A stretch of DNA of 64,000 nucleotides from Homoserinimonas sp. (GTDB lineage: Bacteria; Actinomycetota; Actinomycetes; Actinomycetales; Microbacteriaceae), in the NCBI GenBank assembly GCA_023957835.1, contig JAMLGP010000001.1, positions 1,109,575 to 1,173,574 of the forward strand. Direction: 5' to 3'. The notes below the pieces were generated by a model. That model saw only the letters and a list, made by a program, of their open reading frames with translations, was not told the origin of the DNA and searched no databases. Position numbers and translations under genes: made by a program. Shown piece by piece: positions 17,619 through 26,311 of this stretch; position 1 is the stretch's first letter; the number at the start of each line of letters is the position of its first letter.

Positions 17619-19168
17619 TTGAGTTCTCCTCCCGACTTTGCCGCGGCGGCTCTGGCCGCGGTAAGAAACACCTGGTCGACGAGCATCGACCTGGCAGCTT
17701 CGATTTCCGGCGCAAGATAGCGATCCGTCGCCGGCCCCTGAACCTCCTGTCGCAGCGCCTTGCGCACGGCGCTGGAAACCGCACCCGGCTCGCTCTCGCG
17801 CATGTCCATTGCCCTGGCCGAGGTGAGAATTTCGATCGCGAGCACCCTCGCGAGTCCGTCAATCGCACGCCGCAGTTTTCGCCCGGCGGCCCAGCCCATA
17901 GACACGTGATCCTCCTGCATTGCAGAGGACGGAATCGAATCCACGGATGCCGGAACCGCGAGCCGCTTGAGCTCGCTGACTATCCCAGCCTGGGTGTACT
18001 GCGCGATCATGTGCCCCGAGTCCACCCCCGGATCGTCGGCGAGGAAGGCGTTGAGCCCGTGGTTTCGGGATACGTCGAGGAACCGGTCAGTCCGCCGCTC
18101 GCTCATGCTCGCGAGGTCGGCAACCGCTATCGCCAGAAAGTCGAGCACATAGCCGACCGGAGCGCCGTGGAAGTTTCCGTTGGACTCGAGCCGGTCTCCC
18201 AAAGTCACGACCGGGTTGTCGATCGCGCTTGCCAGCTCGCGTTCGGCGACGCTCGTCGCGTGGCTCATGGTGTCGCGGACGGCACCGTGAACCTGGGGTG
18301 CGCAGCGCAGCGAATAGGCGTCCTGCACTCGCGTGAAGCCCTCCGGTTTGCTGATCATCGGCGAACCGGAAAGGACCGTTCGAATGTTGGCGGCTGAAGT
18401 CGCCTGGCCGGGGTGCGGCCGGAGAGCCTGAATTTCTTCGGCGAATACCGCATCCGTTCCCTGAAGGGCCTCCACGCTCATGGCCGCCGCGAGGTCCGCG
18501 GTTGAGACGAGGGATTCGAGATCGTGCAGGGCGAGGACGAGCATTCCGAGCATCCCGTCGGTGCCGTTTATTAGCGCCAGGCCCTCCTTTTCGCGAAGCT
18601 CAACCGGCTCTATTCCGGCTTCAGCGAGTGCCCGGCTCGCAGGCATGAGTTCGCCTTCGCGGTTCCTGACCGTTCCCTCGCCAATGAGGGTGATCGCGCA
18701 GTGGGCGAGCGGAGCGAGATCGCCTGAGCAGCCGAGGCTGCCGTATTCGCCGACCACTGGGGTGATTCCGGCGTTGAGAATCCTGACGTAGGTCTCGGCG
18801 ATGATCGGCCGAACACCGGTGCGGCCGGTTGCGAGGGTAGACAGCCGCAGGAACATGGTCGCCCGCACGACCTCGCGTTCGACCTCCGGGCCGCTGCTCG
18901 CGGCGTGGCTGAGGACGAGCGAGCGTTGAAGCTGAGCGCGGCTTTCAAACGGGATGTGCTTGCTTGCCAGAGCCCCGAATCCGGTGGAGACCCCGTAGTG
19001 CGGAATCGGGTCGGAGGCGAGCGCCTCGATTACCGATCTGGAATGCGCTATCGCCTTGATTGCATCGGGGGCAAGTTCAACTTCGGCGCCTTCTCTTGCG
19101 ACTGCAACGACCTCGGTCCGGGATGGTGCTCCGACTCCGAGTTGAACCTTGAGGACAGCTTTGGCCAT
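17615..19168 (-). CDS. hutH: Histidine ammonia-lyase
   Basis: First enzyme of the pathway: non-oxidative deamination of histidine to urocanate. 517 residues. The electrophilic MIO group would form from Cys147-Ser148-Gly149 in [14 protein letters not shown]. This is Cys-Ser-Gly rather than the usual Ala-Ser-Gly, a variant I recall from other actinobacteria. The catalytic Tyr is Tyr58 in HYGVSTGFG. The N-terminus ([11 protein letters not shown]) is unremarkable. It heads the leftward hut operon and is divergent from the IclR gene, with an operator-like palindrome in the 87-base spacer. Confidence 0.96.
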   Translation of the reverse strand: MAKAVLKVQLGVGAPSRTEVVAVAREGAEVELAPDAIKAIAHSRSVIEALASDPIPHYGVSTGFGALASKHIPFESRAQLQRSLVLSHAASSGPEVEREVVRATMFLRLSTLATGRTGVRPIIAETYVRILNAGITPVVGEYGSLGCSGDLAPLAHCAITLIGEGTVRNREGELMPASRALAEAGIEPVELREKEGLALINGTDGMLGMLVLALHDLESLVSTADLAAAMSVEALQGTDAVFAEEIQALRPHPGQATSAANIRTVLSGSPMISKPEGFTRVQDAYSLRCAPQVHGAVRDTMSHATSVAERELASAIDNPVVTLGDRLESNGNFHGAPVGYVLDFLAIAVADLASMSERRTDRFLDVSRNHGLNAFLADDPGVDSGHMIAQYTQAGIVSELKRLAVPASVDSIPSSAMQEDHVSMGWAAGRKLRRAIDGLARVLAIEILTSARAMDMRESEPGAVSSAVRKALRQEVQGPATDRYLAPEIEAARSMLVDQVFLTAARAAAAKSGGELK

Positions 19169-19221
19169 GACTACATTAGAGCCCCATTTCGCCTCGATTC
19201 TGCCCGCCTAAGGTCATAAAG

Positions 19222-19239
19222 TGTCTTGTATTCCAGACA
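19222..19239. promoter_or_regulatory. Operator-like palindrome between hutH and the IclR regulator
   Basis: The sequence TGTCTTGTATTCCAGACA has 5-bp perfect outer arms (TGTCT/AGACA). Its core TCTTGTATTCCAGA resembles the HutR (IclR-type) operator that I remember from corynebacteria, approximately TCTGwwATwCCAGA, differing at two positions. It sits between the two divergent genes and 17 bases before the chosen IclR start. Confidence 0.6.
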
Positions 19240-19255
19240 GATTGAAGAGTGCGCT

Positions 19256-20038
19256 TTGAGCGAAGTCCCCGCGGCGAGAAACACTTTGAGAGTCATCCGT
19301 TATCTGGCCTCGCAAAGCGGCCCGGTGCGTGCTGCAACCCTCGGCCGAGAACTCGGGCTGCCCCGATCGAGCGTCTATCACTTGCTCAGCGTTCTGCGAG
19401 CCGAGGGTTTCGTCGTCCACTCTCCAGAGCATCAGGGCTACGCGCTCGGACCCCTGCTTGGCGAGATCGGCTCTTCCGTGCTCTCTTCGAGGGCTCTCGC
19501 GAGGCTCGCCGGTCCCGTGCTTGAGCGGCTCGTTGCCGAAACCAAGCTCCCGGTAGTCGCCCACCTCGGGCTGCTTCAACACACGGATGTCCTCTACGCC
19601 GACAAGATCTCGGCAACAAGGGCTCCCGCGGTCGTCACGAGCGTAGGAGTCCGCCTGCCCGCCCACCTCACCGCGACCGGCCGCGCCATGCTCGCCGCGA
19701 TACCAAGCGCCCAATTCGAGGCGCTCTACTCTTCTGCTTCCACCGGTTCCACCGAGGATCTTCCCCTCAGGACCCAGTTCGGGCCGAGAACGGTGGCGGA
19801 GCTGAGGCAGATTCTCGATGCGACGAGATTGCGGGGCTGGTCGACGGAGGACGGCGATGTCGACCCGGCATACGCTTCGGTAGCAGCGGCGGTAATCGAC
19901 CACAATGACTATCCGACCGCCTCGATCGGGCTTACTTTTCGGCGCACTCTCGTCGACGACGCCCAGTGGAATCGATTCGGCAGGGCCGTGGCTGCTGCAG
20001 CGGCGGCACTGTCGAAACGAATCCGAGGCAACTCCTGA
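19256..20038 (+). CDS. IclR-family regulator, probable hut regulator
   Basis: 260 residues from the TTG at 19256, which follows GAAGAG by six bases. An earlier TTG at 19226 would place coding sequence over the palindrome. The N-terminal winged helix reads LGRELGLPRSSVYHLLSVLRA. The IclR effector domain follows, with LPVVAHLG, RLPAHLTATGRAMLAAI and ASIGLTF. It is divergent from hutHUGI, so regulation of histidine use (likely with urocanate as effector) is inferred from position and from the HutR precedent in corynebacteria. Confidence 0.88.
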   Translation: MSEVPAARNTLRVIRYLASQSGPVRAATLGRELGLPRSSVYHLLSVLRAEGFVVHSPEHQGYALGPLLGEIGSSVLSSRALARLAGPVLERLVAETKLPVVAHLGLLQHTDVLYADKISATRAPAVVTSVGVRLPAHLTATGRAMLAAIPSAQFEALYSSASTGSTEDLPLRTQFGPRTVAELRQILDATRLRGWSTEDGDVDPAYASVAAAVIDHNDYPTASIGLTFRRTLVDDAQWNRFGRAVAAAAAALSKRIRGNS

Positions 20039-20133
20039 GTTGAGCCGAAGATTCGGTCGGGCAATCCATGCAGGGTGTGAGAATGGAATGAGTTCGGTTC
20101 TAACGACTGGCAACTAGCAACAAAGGGGTTGAA

Positions 20134-21822
20134 GTGGCGGATCAGAAAGAGGCGGCGAAGCCGAAAATCGAAGCAGCGGATGCAATCGTGGTCGGTGCCG
20201 GACTTGCCGGACTGGTCGCAACCTGTGAGTTGATCGACGCTGGCAGGAAGGTCATCATTCTCGATCAGGAACCAGAAACCGGGCTCGGCGGTCAGGCCTG
20301 GTGGTCATTCGGAGGACTGTTCCTGATCGACTCCCCTGAACAGCGCAGGATGGGAATCAGGGACTCGCTCGAACTGGCCCGTCAGGACTGGGAAGGAGCC
20401 GCCGGTTTCGATAGGGATGTCGACAACTGGCCGAGACAGTGGGCCGAGGCCTACCTCAACTTTGCCGCGACTGAAAAGCGGGACTGGCTGCACAAAATGG
20501 GAGTGCGATTCTTCCCTGTCGTCGGCTGGGCCGAACGCGGCGGCTACACCGCGACCGGCCACGGAAACTCCGTACCCAGATTCCATATCACCTGGGGCAC
20601 AGGGCCGGGACTGCTCGAACCTTTCGTTAGCAAGGTGCTCGCGGCCCGATCTGAAGGAAAGGTAGAACTCAGATTCCGACACCGGGTGGACGAACTGCTC
20701 ACCGAGGGCGGCGCAGTAGTTGGCGCGAAAGGCTCGGTGCTCAAAGTCGATTCCGCAGCCCGAGGCGAAGAGACCAACCGCGAAGTTGTCGACCGTTTCG
20801 AACTGCGTTCGAAGGCGGTAATCGTAGCCAGTGGCGGAATCGGCGGAAATCAGACTCTGGTGCGAAAGAACTGGCCGACCCGGTTCGGCAAGCCACCCAA
20901 GAGCATGCTCACCGGAGTTCCGGCACACGTCGACGGACGGATGCTCGAAATCAGCCAAAAGGCGGGTGCGAACCTCATCAACACGGATCGGATGTGGCAT
21001 TACGTGGAGGGAATCAAGAACTTCGCTCCGGTCTGGCCCGACCACGGCATCCGCATTCTTCCGGGGCCCTCGAGCATCTGGCTCGACCCGACCGGCAAGC
21101 GGCTGCCTGTTCCGCTGTTCCCCGGGTTCGATTCGCTCGGCACGCTTGAGTATCTGAACTCGAACGGATTCGACTACAGCTGGTTCATCCTCACCCAGGC
21201 GATCATCGAGAAGGAATTCGCGCTAAGCGGCAGCGAACAGAACCCGGACCTGACCGGAAAGAGCATCAGCGAGTTGCTCAGGCAGCGGCTCGGCAAGGGA
21301 GCAACCGAGCCGGTCGAAGCGTTCAAGGAAAAGGGCGAAGACTTCATCGTCGGAACCTCGCTCGATGAGATACTCGCCAAAATGCAGGATGCCTCCCCCG
21401 ACTACAAGATCGATGCGGCTCAGGTTCGAAAGGAAATCGAGGCGCGGGACCGCGAGCTGAAGAATAAGTTCGCCAAGGATGCCCAGGTCAACGCCCTTCG
21501 CCAGGCAAGAAACTATCGCGGAGACAAGCTCATTCGGGTGGCAAGCCCGCACCGCATCCTCGACCCGAAGGCCGGTCCGCTCATTGCGGTGAAGCTTCAC
21601 ATCCTGACCCGAAAGACTCTCGGCGGTATCGAGACGAACCTCGATGCCCAGGCGCTGGACAAGAGCGGCAAACCGGTGCCGGGACTTTACGCGGCGGGAG
21701 AAGTGAGCGGCTTCGGCGGTGGCGGGGTCCACGGTTACCGGAGCCTGGAAGGGACTTTCCTGGGCGGTTGCATGTTCAGCGGTCGGCAGGCTGGCCGCGG
21801 GGTCGCCGCAGCGCTATCCTGA
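20134..21822 (+). CDS. FAD-binding dehydrogenase (KstD/fumarate-reductase fold)
   Basis: 562-residue flavoprotein starting at the GTG at 20134, preceded by AAAGGGG. The Rossmann motif IVVGAGLAGLVAT is near residues 18-30, then GLGGQAWWSFGGLFLID and AEAYLNFAATEKRDWLH. The C-terminal FAD contact is GLYAAGEVSGFGGGGVHG. It matches a widespread actinobacterial group of putative dehydrogenases whose substrate is unknown. It lies 95 bases after the hut regulator on the same strand, so co-regulation is possible, but homologues occur in many contexts. Not a proven urocanate reductase or ketosteroid dehydrogenase. Confidence 0.85.
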   Translation: MADQKEAAKPKIEAADAIVVGAGLAGLVATCELIDAGRKVIILDQEPETGLGGQAWWSFGGLFLIDSPEQRRMGIRDSLELARQDWEGAAGFDRDVDNWPRQWAEAYLNFAATEKRDWLHKMGVRFFPVVGWAERGGYTATGHGNSVPRFHITWGTGPGLLEPFVSKVLAARSEGKVELRFRHRVDELLTEGGAVVGAKGSVLKVDSAARGEETNREVVDRFELRSKAVIVASGGIGGNQTLVRKNWPTRFGKPPKSMLTGVPAHVDGRMLEISQKAGANLINTDRMWHYVEGIKNFAPVWPDHGIRILPGPSSIWLDPTGKRLPVPLFPGFDSLGTLEYLNSNGFDYSWFILTQAIIEKEFALSGSEQNPDLTGKSISELLRQRLGKGATEPVEAFKEKGEDFIVGTSLDEILAKMQDASPDYKIDAAQVRKEIEARDRELKNKFAKDAQVNALRQARNYRGDKLIRVASPHRILDPKAGPLIAVKLHILTRKTLGGIETNLDAQALDKSGKPVPGLYAAGEVSGFGGGGVHGYRSLEGTFLGGCMFSGRQAGRGVAAALS

Positions 21823-21828
21823 GTCCCC

Positions 21829-22422
21829 ATGACTAACGCATCGCCAGGGTGGTACACCGATCCCGAGCAGCCGAACCAATATCGCTGGTGGGACGGAGCT
21901 GCCTGGACGGAGCACAGGACTGCGCCAGCGTACTCAATGACTCCGGCCGCACCGCTAAAGGCGCCCGAAGGCACCAACTGGAACACCGTATGGATCTGGA
22001 TTCTGGTGGCCTTGCCGTTCCTGCCTTCATTGAGCCTGTTGACCGTGAATTGGCAATTGGCATTCGATATTGGCAGGCCGGTTACGGGAGCGCTCAGTCT
22101 TCTGACTTCCCCCGGCTATCTGGCGACCTTGATAATCGGTCCGATTTCACTCGGAATTTTCGTCTGGCTTTCCTACCTCGACTGGAAAATACTGAACGAT
22201 CGGGGCGTTCCGCGACCCTTCCACTGGGCGTGGGGATTCCTATCCGTTGTCTACACGATCGGGCGGTCGGTAGTAGTCCGACGTCGAACCGGAAAGGGCA
22301 TTTCCCCGATGTGGGTAACGATCGTCTTGTACGTCGTTTACACAATCGCGATGATCGCGTTCCTGATCTCCATTATGACCAGCACGTTCTCATCGATCCT
22401 TAGCACTTACCCGATTCGTTGA
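21829..22422 (+). CDS. DUF2510-domain membrane protein
   Basis: 197 residues. The N-terminal DUF2510 module (SPGWYTDPEQPNQYRWWDG, about residues 5-23) faces the cytoplasm in such proteins and is followed by four predicted membrane segments (about 48-72, 85-115, 130-150 and 165-190). Six bases separate it from the flavoprotein stop. Its last 33 bases overlap the 3' end of the convergent gene at 22390-24111, so both stop codons lie inside the other gene. Function unknown. Confidence 0.85.
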   Translation: MTNASPGWYTDPEQPNQYRWWDGAAWTEHRTAPAYSMTPAAPLKAPEGTNWNTVWIWILVALPFLPSLSLLTVNWQLAFDIGRPVTGALSLLTSPGYLATLIIGPISLGIFVWLSYLDWKILNDRGVPRPFHWAWGFLSVVYTIGRSVVVRRRTGKGISPMWVTIVLYVVYTIAMIAFLISIMTSTFSSILSTYPIR

Positions 22423-24111
22423 AGTTTTCCCCTTGGCTGCGGCAGCGGTGGTGGCTGCCGGAGTCTCGGCGGTTCTGGTGGCTGCCGGAGTCTTGGCGGT
22501 TCTAGTGGCTGCCGCAGCATCCGCGGCGGCTTCTTGCTTCGGTTTGGAGAACCTGAACCAGGCCCAGACTCCGGCGGCCAGCAGTCCGTAACCGAGATAC
22601 ATGATCACCCAGGTGACCAGCGGAGTCTGGACTTCTCCCCAGCTGAATGGCATGGGCATGAGGAGAAAGAAGAACAAGGCGAGCGCGAGAAAGTAGATTC
22701 CCGCCCAGACCCATTTGTTCCAGCCGAACAGCACTCCGCCGTCCAGTCCCCTAAGAGGCAGCAACACAACCGGGAGCGCAGCCAGGGCACCGACCGTGAC
22801 CGCGCTTAGCGTTTCGGCCATAAAAATCGGAACGAAACCGGTGAGTCCGGCAAGCAGGCTGTATCCGACCCAGCAGACTAGCCCCACTGCGAGAGCCCAG
22901 CCGAGGCCAATGAGCTTGACTCTAACCTCGGTTGCGGCCGCCAGGGTCGCCCCGAACGCCAGTCCTACCACGAGGCCGAATACCATGCCAGGCTCAAATC
23001 CGACGACTCTCGAGAGCACCACCGCAATGAGGATCACCACGAGAGAACCGAACTTGAACTCTGGGACAGGGTTCAGCCCCGGGTTGGTCTTTCGCAATAC
23101 TGCGCGGATGACTATCCAGCCGAGAACTCCTTCAATGACGAAGGCGGCGCCCATTGAGGCAAGCATCCGAAGCGATCCGAGGTTCCAGCCGAAGGCCGGG
23201 TCCACGAATGCGGAGAGGATAGTCGCAATCGCAAGTCCGAAGGTCAGCGGAATCCACTTCGGCAGTGCTGGAGCGGAGAGGGCCTTAGAGGCCCCCCTGA
23301 ATGCTTTGCTGACCTTCCCGAAGATTCGGTCGTAGTTCTCACTTAGCGTCTGACCGAGCAGAGCGGACGGCAGTCCTACCAGCAACAAGAGAATTATCGT
23401 TACGACGGCGGTTGCAATGAGGCTGCCAGGCGAGACATTCAACTCGGTAAAGGTCTTCATCGTGCTTAGAACACTGGGGCTCGACGGGTTCCCGCTCCAC
23501 AGCCGGGAACTGGAGGGCTCCTGACTGAATAGACCGGCAGCAGGGGGCGGCAAAATCAATCCCTCGTCTCCGAGATCCTCGCTGACGGGAGGTTCCGGGC
23601 TCGGACTTTGAGTCGGCAAAGCAGCAACCAGCTCGACCGTGGTCCTCGCCTCAGCCTCAATGGCGGATCTTGACGATCCCGTCGAAATGAGTACGAACCG
23701 GAAATCGTGAACCCCAAAGAAGGTGAGCCCTAATCGCTCAAGCTCATCGGAAGAGAGGGGAAAATCCCAGGTTGAACCCTCGACTCCGGCGATCCTCCAG
23801 CATCCGTTGACTCCGGATGGGGTGTCCAGGTCATTGCCAAGATAGTCGTCGCAGGTAACGAGCCTCCCGTCAACGAATAAGTAAATTGATCCGCCATCCG
23901 GCGGTGAAATGGTCCCTCTGAACCAGACGCGCTGGTTCTCATCTGCCACCATCTTGCCGTCTGCGTCCGGCTCATCGATCGTGATGCTTCCACCCGCTGC
24001 TGCTGCAGGAGTCGGCCCACCGGGAAACTGCAGGAACTGTTCGATCACGGTGAGCGAACCCGCTGTCAGAAGAGCAATCAGGCAGAATCCAGAAACACGG
24101 GAAAGCTTCAT
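22390..24111 (-). CDS. Large membrane protein with exported N-terminal domain, unknown function
   Basis: 573 residues. A signal anchor (about residues 7-25) precedes an exported domain of roughly 150 residues, which begins GSITIDEPDADGK and reads like a beta-sandwich with Cys pairs. A proline-rich linker follows, then about ten hydrophobic segments between residues 225 and 515. The cytoplasmic tail is made of repeated nine-residue units of the TAETPAATR type and ends basic (STNRVSAKDR). I do not recognise a family. A sensor, transporter or envelope-assembly role cannot be separated. It converges with and overlaps the DUF2510 gene. Confidence 0.8.
   Translation of the reverse strand: MKLSRVSGFCLIALLTAGSLTVIEQFLQFPGGPTPAAAAGGSITIDEPDADGKMVADENQRVWFRGTISPPDGGSIYLFVDGRLVTCDDYLGNDLDTPSGVNGCWRIAGVEGSTWDFPLSSDELERLGLTFFGVHDFRFVLISTGSSRSAIEAEARTTVELVAALPTQSPSPEPPVSEDLGDEGLILPPPAAGLFSQEPSSSRLWSGNPSSPSVLSTMKTFTELNVSPGSLIATAVVTIILLLLVGLPSALLGQTLSENYDRIFGKVSKAFRGASKALSAPALPKWIPLTFGLAIATILSAFVDPAFGWNLGSLRMLASMGAAFVIEGVLGWIVIRAVLRKTNPGLNPVPEFKFGSLVVILIAVVLSRVVGFEPGMVFGLVVGLAFGATLAAATEVRVKLIGLGWALAVGLVCWVGYSLLAGLTGFVPIFMAETLSAVTVGALAALPVVLLPLRGLDGGVLFGWNKWVWAGIYFLALALFFFLLMPMPFSWGEVQTPLVTWVIMYLGYGLLAAGVWAWFRFSKPKQEAAADAAAATRTAKTPAATRTAETPAATTAAAAKGKTSTNRVSAKDR
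22449..22514 (-). repeat. 27-bp tandem repeat in a coding tail
   Basis: Two near-perfect 27-bp units (22449-22475 and 22476-22502) and a partial third. They encode nine-residue Thr/Ala/Pro repeats in the C-terminus of the membrane protein. The unit length keeps the frame, so copy number can change without breaking the gene. Confidence 0.8.
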
Positions 24112-24213
24112 CGGGGTACCTCTACTTGACTGGTCGGGTGGTTCAGGCAGCGAACGAATTGAGCAAATGCTATCGAGTAACTGACGTACCCAGAAGAGCC
24201 GATTGTTGGAACT

Positions 24214-24891
24214 TCAGACTTGAAGCGTCCAGGCCTTTCTTCGGACCAGAATGTGGCCGCGGCTTGCAGTCAGTCTCGTCCAGGGCCCAGTCTCAAAAAC
24301 CTTTATGTTCTCTGCTGCCCCTAGAAATCCGAGAGTAAAGGCCGCAAAGGCCGCTCCGGCGGGAATGTGTTCAGTGCCCTCGATTGGGCGGCTCCAGACT
24401 TCCGCCCGAACCCGATGCACGAGCTGCTCTCCGGTGTCCGGGGGCACAACGGATTTGATCTCTTCCACTCCTCTGGCTGAGACTCCACTGAGCAGCTCCG
24501 AGGAAATCGGGGCAAGCGGGTACCAACCACCTTTGGGCGGAGAGACGCTCGCCCACACCACCGTGTTGACTTCTATCGGCACACCAACCTGTACCGGAGA
24601 CTCGGGGTTCACGACATCCGCTTTCAATTTCGCCAGGCGGTCCAGCAGTGACCGCACCGGCACTACGACATCAAAGGGCTCCGTCTCGGTCAAAGCGAAC
24701 GTTCGAAGTCCCAACACCGTCGGCGTATCGTCATGCAACCCAACCGGGTAGAAGACCGCGACGTAAACCGCGAGCACTCCGGAGCCAGCAATCAGGCGCA
24801 CTGAACCGTCCTCGATCCTTCCGGCGCGACCGAGGAAAGTCTGCAGGTCGCTCAAGGCGAGGGAGTCAACTAGGGAAAAAGTACGGCTCAT
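24214..24891 (-). CDS. Conserved hypothetical protein
   Basis: 225 residues from the ATG at 24891; a TTG two codons upstream is possible. There is no signal peptide or membrane helix. The N-terminal third reads MSRTFSLVDSLALSDLQTFLGRAGRIEDGSVRLIAGSGVLAVYVAVFYP. The middle and C-terminus are mixed alpha/beta, with GWYPLAPISSELL and PAGAAFAAFTLGFLG. I recall similar proteins beside acyl-CoA thioesterase genes in Microbacteriaceae, but no function is known. It is divergent from tesB. Confidence 0.75.
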   Translation of the reverse strand: MSRTFSLVDSLALSDLQTFLGRAGRIEDGSVRLIAGSGVLAVYVAVFYPVGLHDDTPTVLGLRTFALTETEPFDVVVPVRSLLDRLAKLKADVVNPESPVQVGVPIEVNTVVWASVSPPKGGWYPLAPISSELLSGVSARGVEEIKSVVPPDTGEQLVHRVRAEVWSRPIEGTEHIPAGAAFAAFTLGFLGAAENIKVFETGPWTRLTASRGHILVRRKAWTLQV

Positions 24892-24951
24892 CTGCAATCT
24901 AAACTATCTGCAACGAAGCCTTCACGGTGAAGAACGGACTCGAGAAACCTA

Positions 24952-25833
24952 ATGACTGACCCGCTAGCCGATCTGATCGCAGCTCTCGACCTGACCGACA
25001 CCAGAGCCAGAACCGACGAAGACATCTTCACCGGGCCAAGTCAATGGATGCCGCACGGCCGAGTATTCGGCGGTCAGGTGCTGGCCCAGGCCGTTGTCGC
25101 CGCGAGTCGAACTGTCGCGGATGATCGGCACATCCACTCGCTGCACGGCTATTTCCTTCGGCCGGGAGACATCGAACTGCCGATTACCTTCGCGGTAGAT
25201 CGGATCCATGACGGTCGATCCTTCTCGACCAGGCGCACTCAGGCCTACCAAAAGGGGCTGCCTATCCTCTCGATGATCGCCTCTTTTCAGGACACCGATC
25301 CGGGCCTTGACCATCAGATAGCAATGCCGGAGGTGCCGGAACCCGAATCGCTTCGAAGCGATGAAGAACTACTGGGCTCGATAGACCACCCGGTGGCTCA
25401 GTACTGGGCGAAAGGCAGAGCCTTCGAAATGCGCCACGTCGAGATTCCGATCTACCTGACCCCGGATTCAGAGCACACGACCTGCCAGGCGATCTGGATG
25501 AAAGCGATCGGCCCGTTGCCGGATGATCCGATCCTTCACCGTGCAGCAATGGCATATGCGAGCGACTACTCGATCCTCGAATCTGTGCTCAGGCGAAACG
25601 GACTGGCCTGGGCGAGTGAGGGAGTCAAGGTTGCAAGCCTGGATCACGCGATGTGGTGGCACCGTGACGGTCGAGCCGATGAGTGGATGCTTTACGTTCA
25701 GGAATCTCCGAACGCGATCGGCGGCCGCGGCCTCGCCATGGGCAGAATCTTCAGCCGGGACGGCAAGCTGCTTGCAAGTGTCGCCCAGGAGGGCATGATC
25801 CGGGTTCCGGAATCCCGAATCAGCCCCACCTAG
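24952..25833 (+). CDS. tesB: Acyl-CoA thioesterase II
   Basis: Hydrolyses medium- and long-chain acyl-CoA. 293 residues forming two hot-dog repeats. Family blocks are GRVFGGQVLAQAVVAA, HSLHGYFLRPGD, DGRSFSTRRTQAYQ, YASDYSILES and SLDHAMWWH. Near the C-terminus come RGLAMGRIFSRDGKLLASVAQEGMIR blocks with the conserved QEG. It overlaps the stop of the convergent second thioesterase by four bases. Confidence 0.95.
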   Translation: MTDPLADLIAALDLTDTRARTDEDIFTGPSQWMPHGRVFGGQVLAQAVVAASRTVADDRHIHSLHGYFLRPGDIELPITFAVDRIHDGRSFSTRRTQAYQKGLPILSMIASFQDTDPGLDHQIAMPEVPEPESLRSDEELLGSIDHPVAQYWAKGRAFEMRHVEIPIYLTPDSEHTTCQAIWMKAIGPLPDDPILHRAAMAYASDYSILESVLRRNGLAWASEGVKVASLDHAMWWHRDGRADEWMLYVQESPNAIGGRGLAMGRIFSRDGKLLASVAQEGMIRVPESRISPT

Positions 25834-26303
25834 GGGCCGTTGCGCAGCATCCTCTGGTCTCGTTTGAATGCGATCGGCGCCTCGAAGTAGGGCTCCCAGG
25901 CTGCCCGCTCGTGATCGGCGATCCGCCTGGGCCTTGAGGTAGCCGAGTCGATGAACACCATGGTGCTTTCGGCTCGCACTGTCAGCCGACCCTGTGAGTA
26001 GACCTCGTAGGAGACGTCAGCGCTTGCTCCCCCGACCGCGCTGATCCACAGTTGCACGTCGACCGATTCGCGGTGGTATTCGATCGGGGCGACGTACTCA
26101 ACGATGTGACCCGCGATGAGAGTAATCGTGTCCGAGCCGGCCTCTGCGTTTAGCACAGCGGTCGGCGCGGCCTCGCCTGTTACCGGCTTCCAAAACGCCC
26201 TGACTCTGGCTTCTTCGAGCAAACGCATTACCTCGACATTGTTCACGTGGTTGTAGGCGTCAAGGTCTCCCCAGCGAAGCTGGATCGGAATATGCATTCG
26301 CAT
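25830..26303 (-). CDS. 4HBT-type acyl-CoA thioesterase (YbgC/FadM-like)
   Basis: 157 residues, a single hot-dog fold. The active-site region reads RWGDLDAYNHVNNVEVMRLLEEAR, with Asp in WGDLDAYNH as the usual nucleophile or base. The downstream strand is IVEYVAPIEYHRESVDVQLW. The substrate is uncertain. It lies 8 bases after the ettA-side sequence and probably shares its promoter with nothing else. Convergent with tesB. Confidence 0.9.
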   Translation of the reverse strand: MRMHIPIQLRWGDLDAYNHVNNVEVMRLLEEARVRAFWKPVTGEAAPTAVLNAEAGSDTITLIAGHIVEYVAPIEYHRESVDVQLWISAVGGASADVSYEVYSQGRLTVRAESTMVFIDSATSRPRRIADHERAAWEPYFEAPIAFKRDQRMLRNGP

Positions 26304-26311
26304 TGATTTAT

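Noticed and set aside
17615..19168. Cys-Ser-Gly instead of Ala-Ser-Gly in HutH as a lost active site
   Set aside because: The CSG variant is known to me from other actinobacterial histidine ammonia-lyases, and the Ser that forms MIO is kept.
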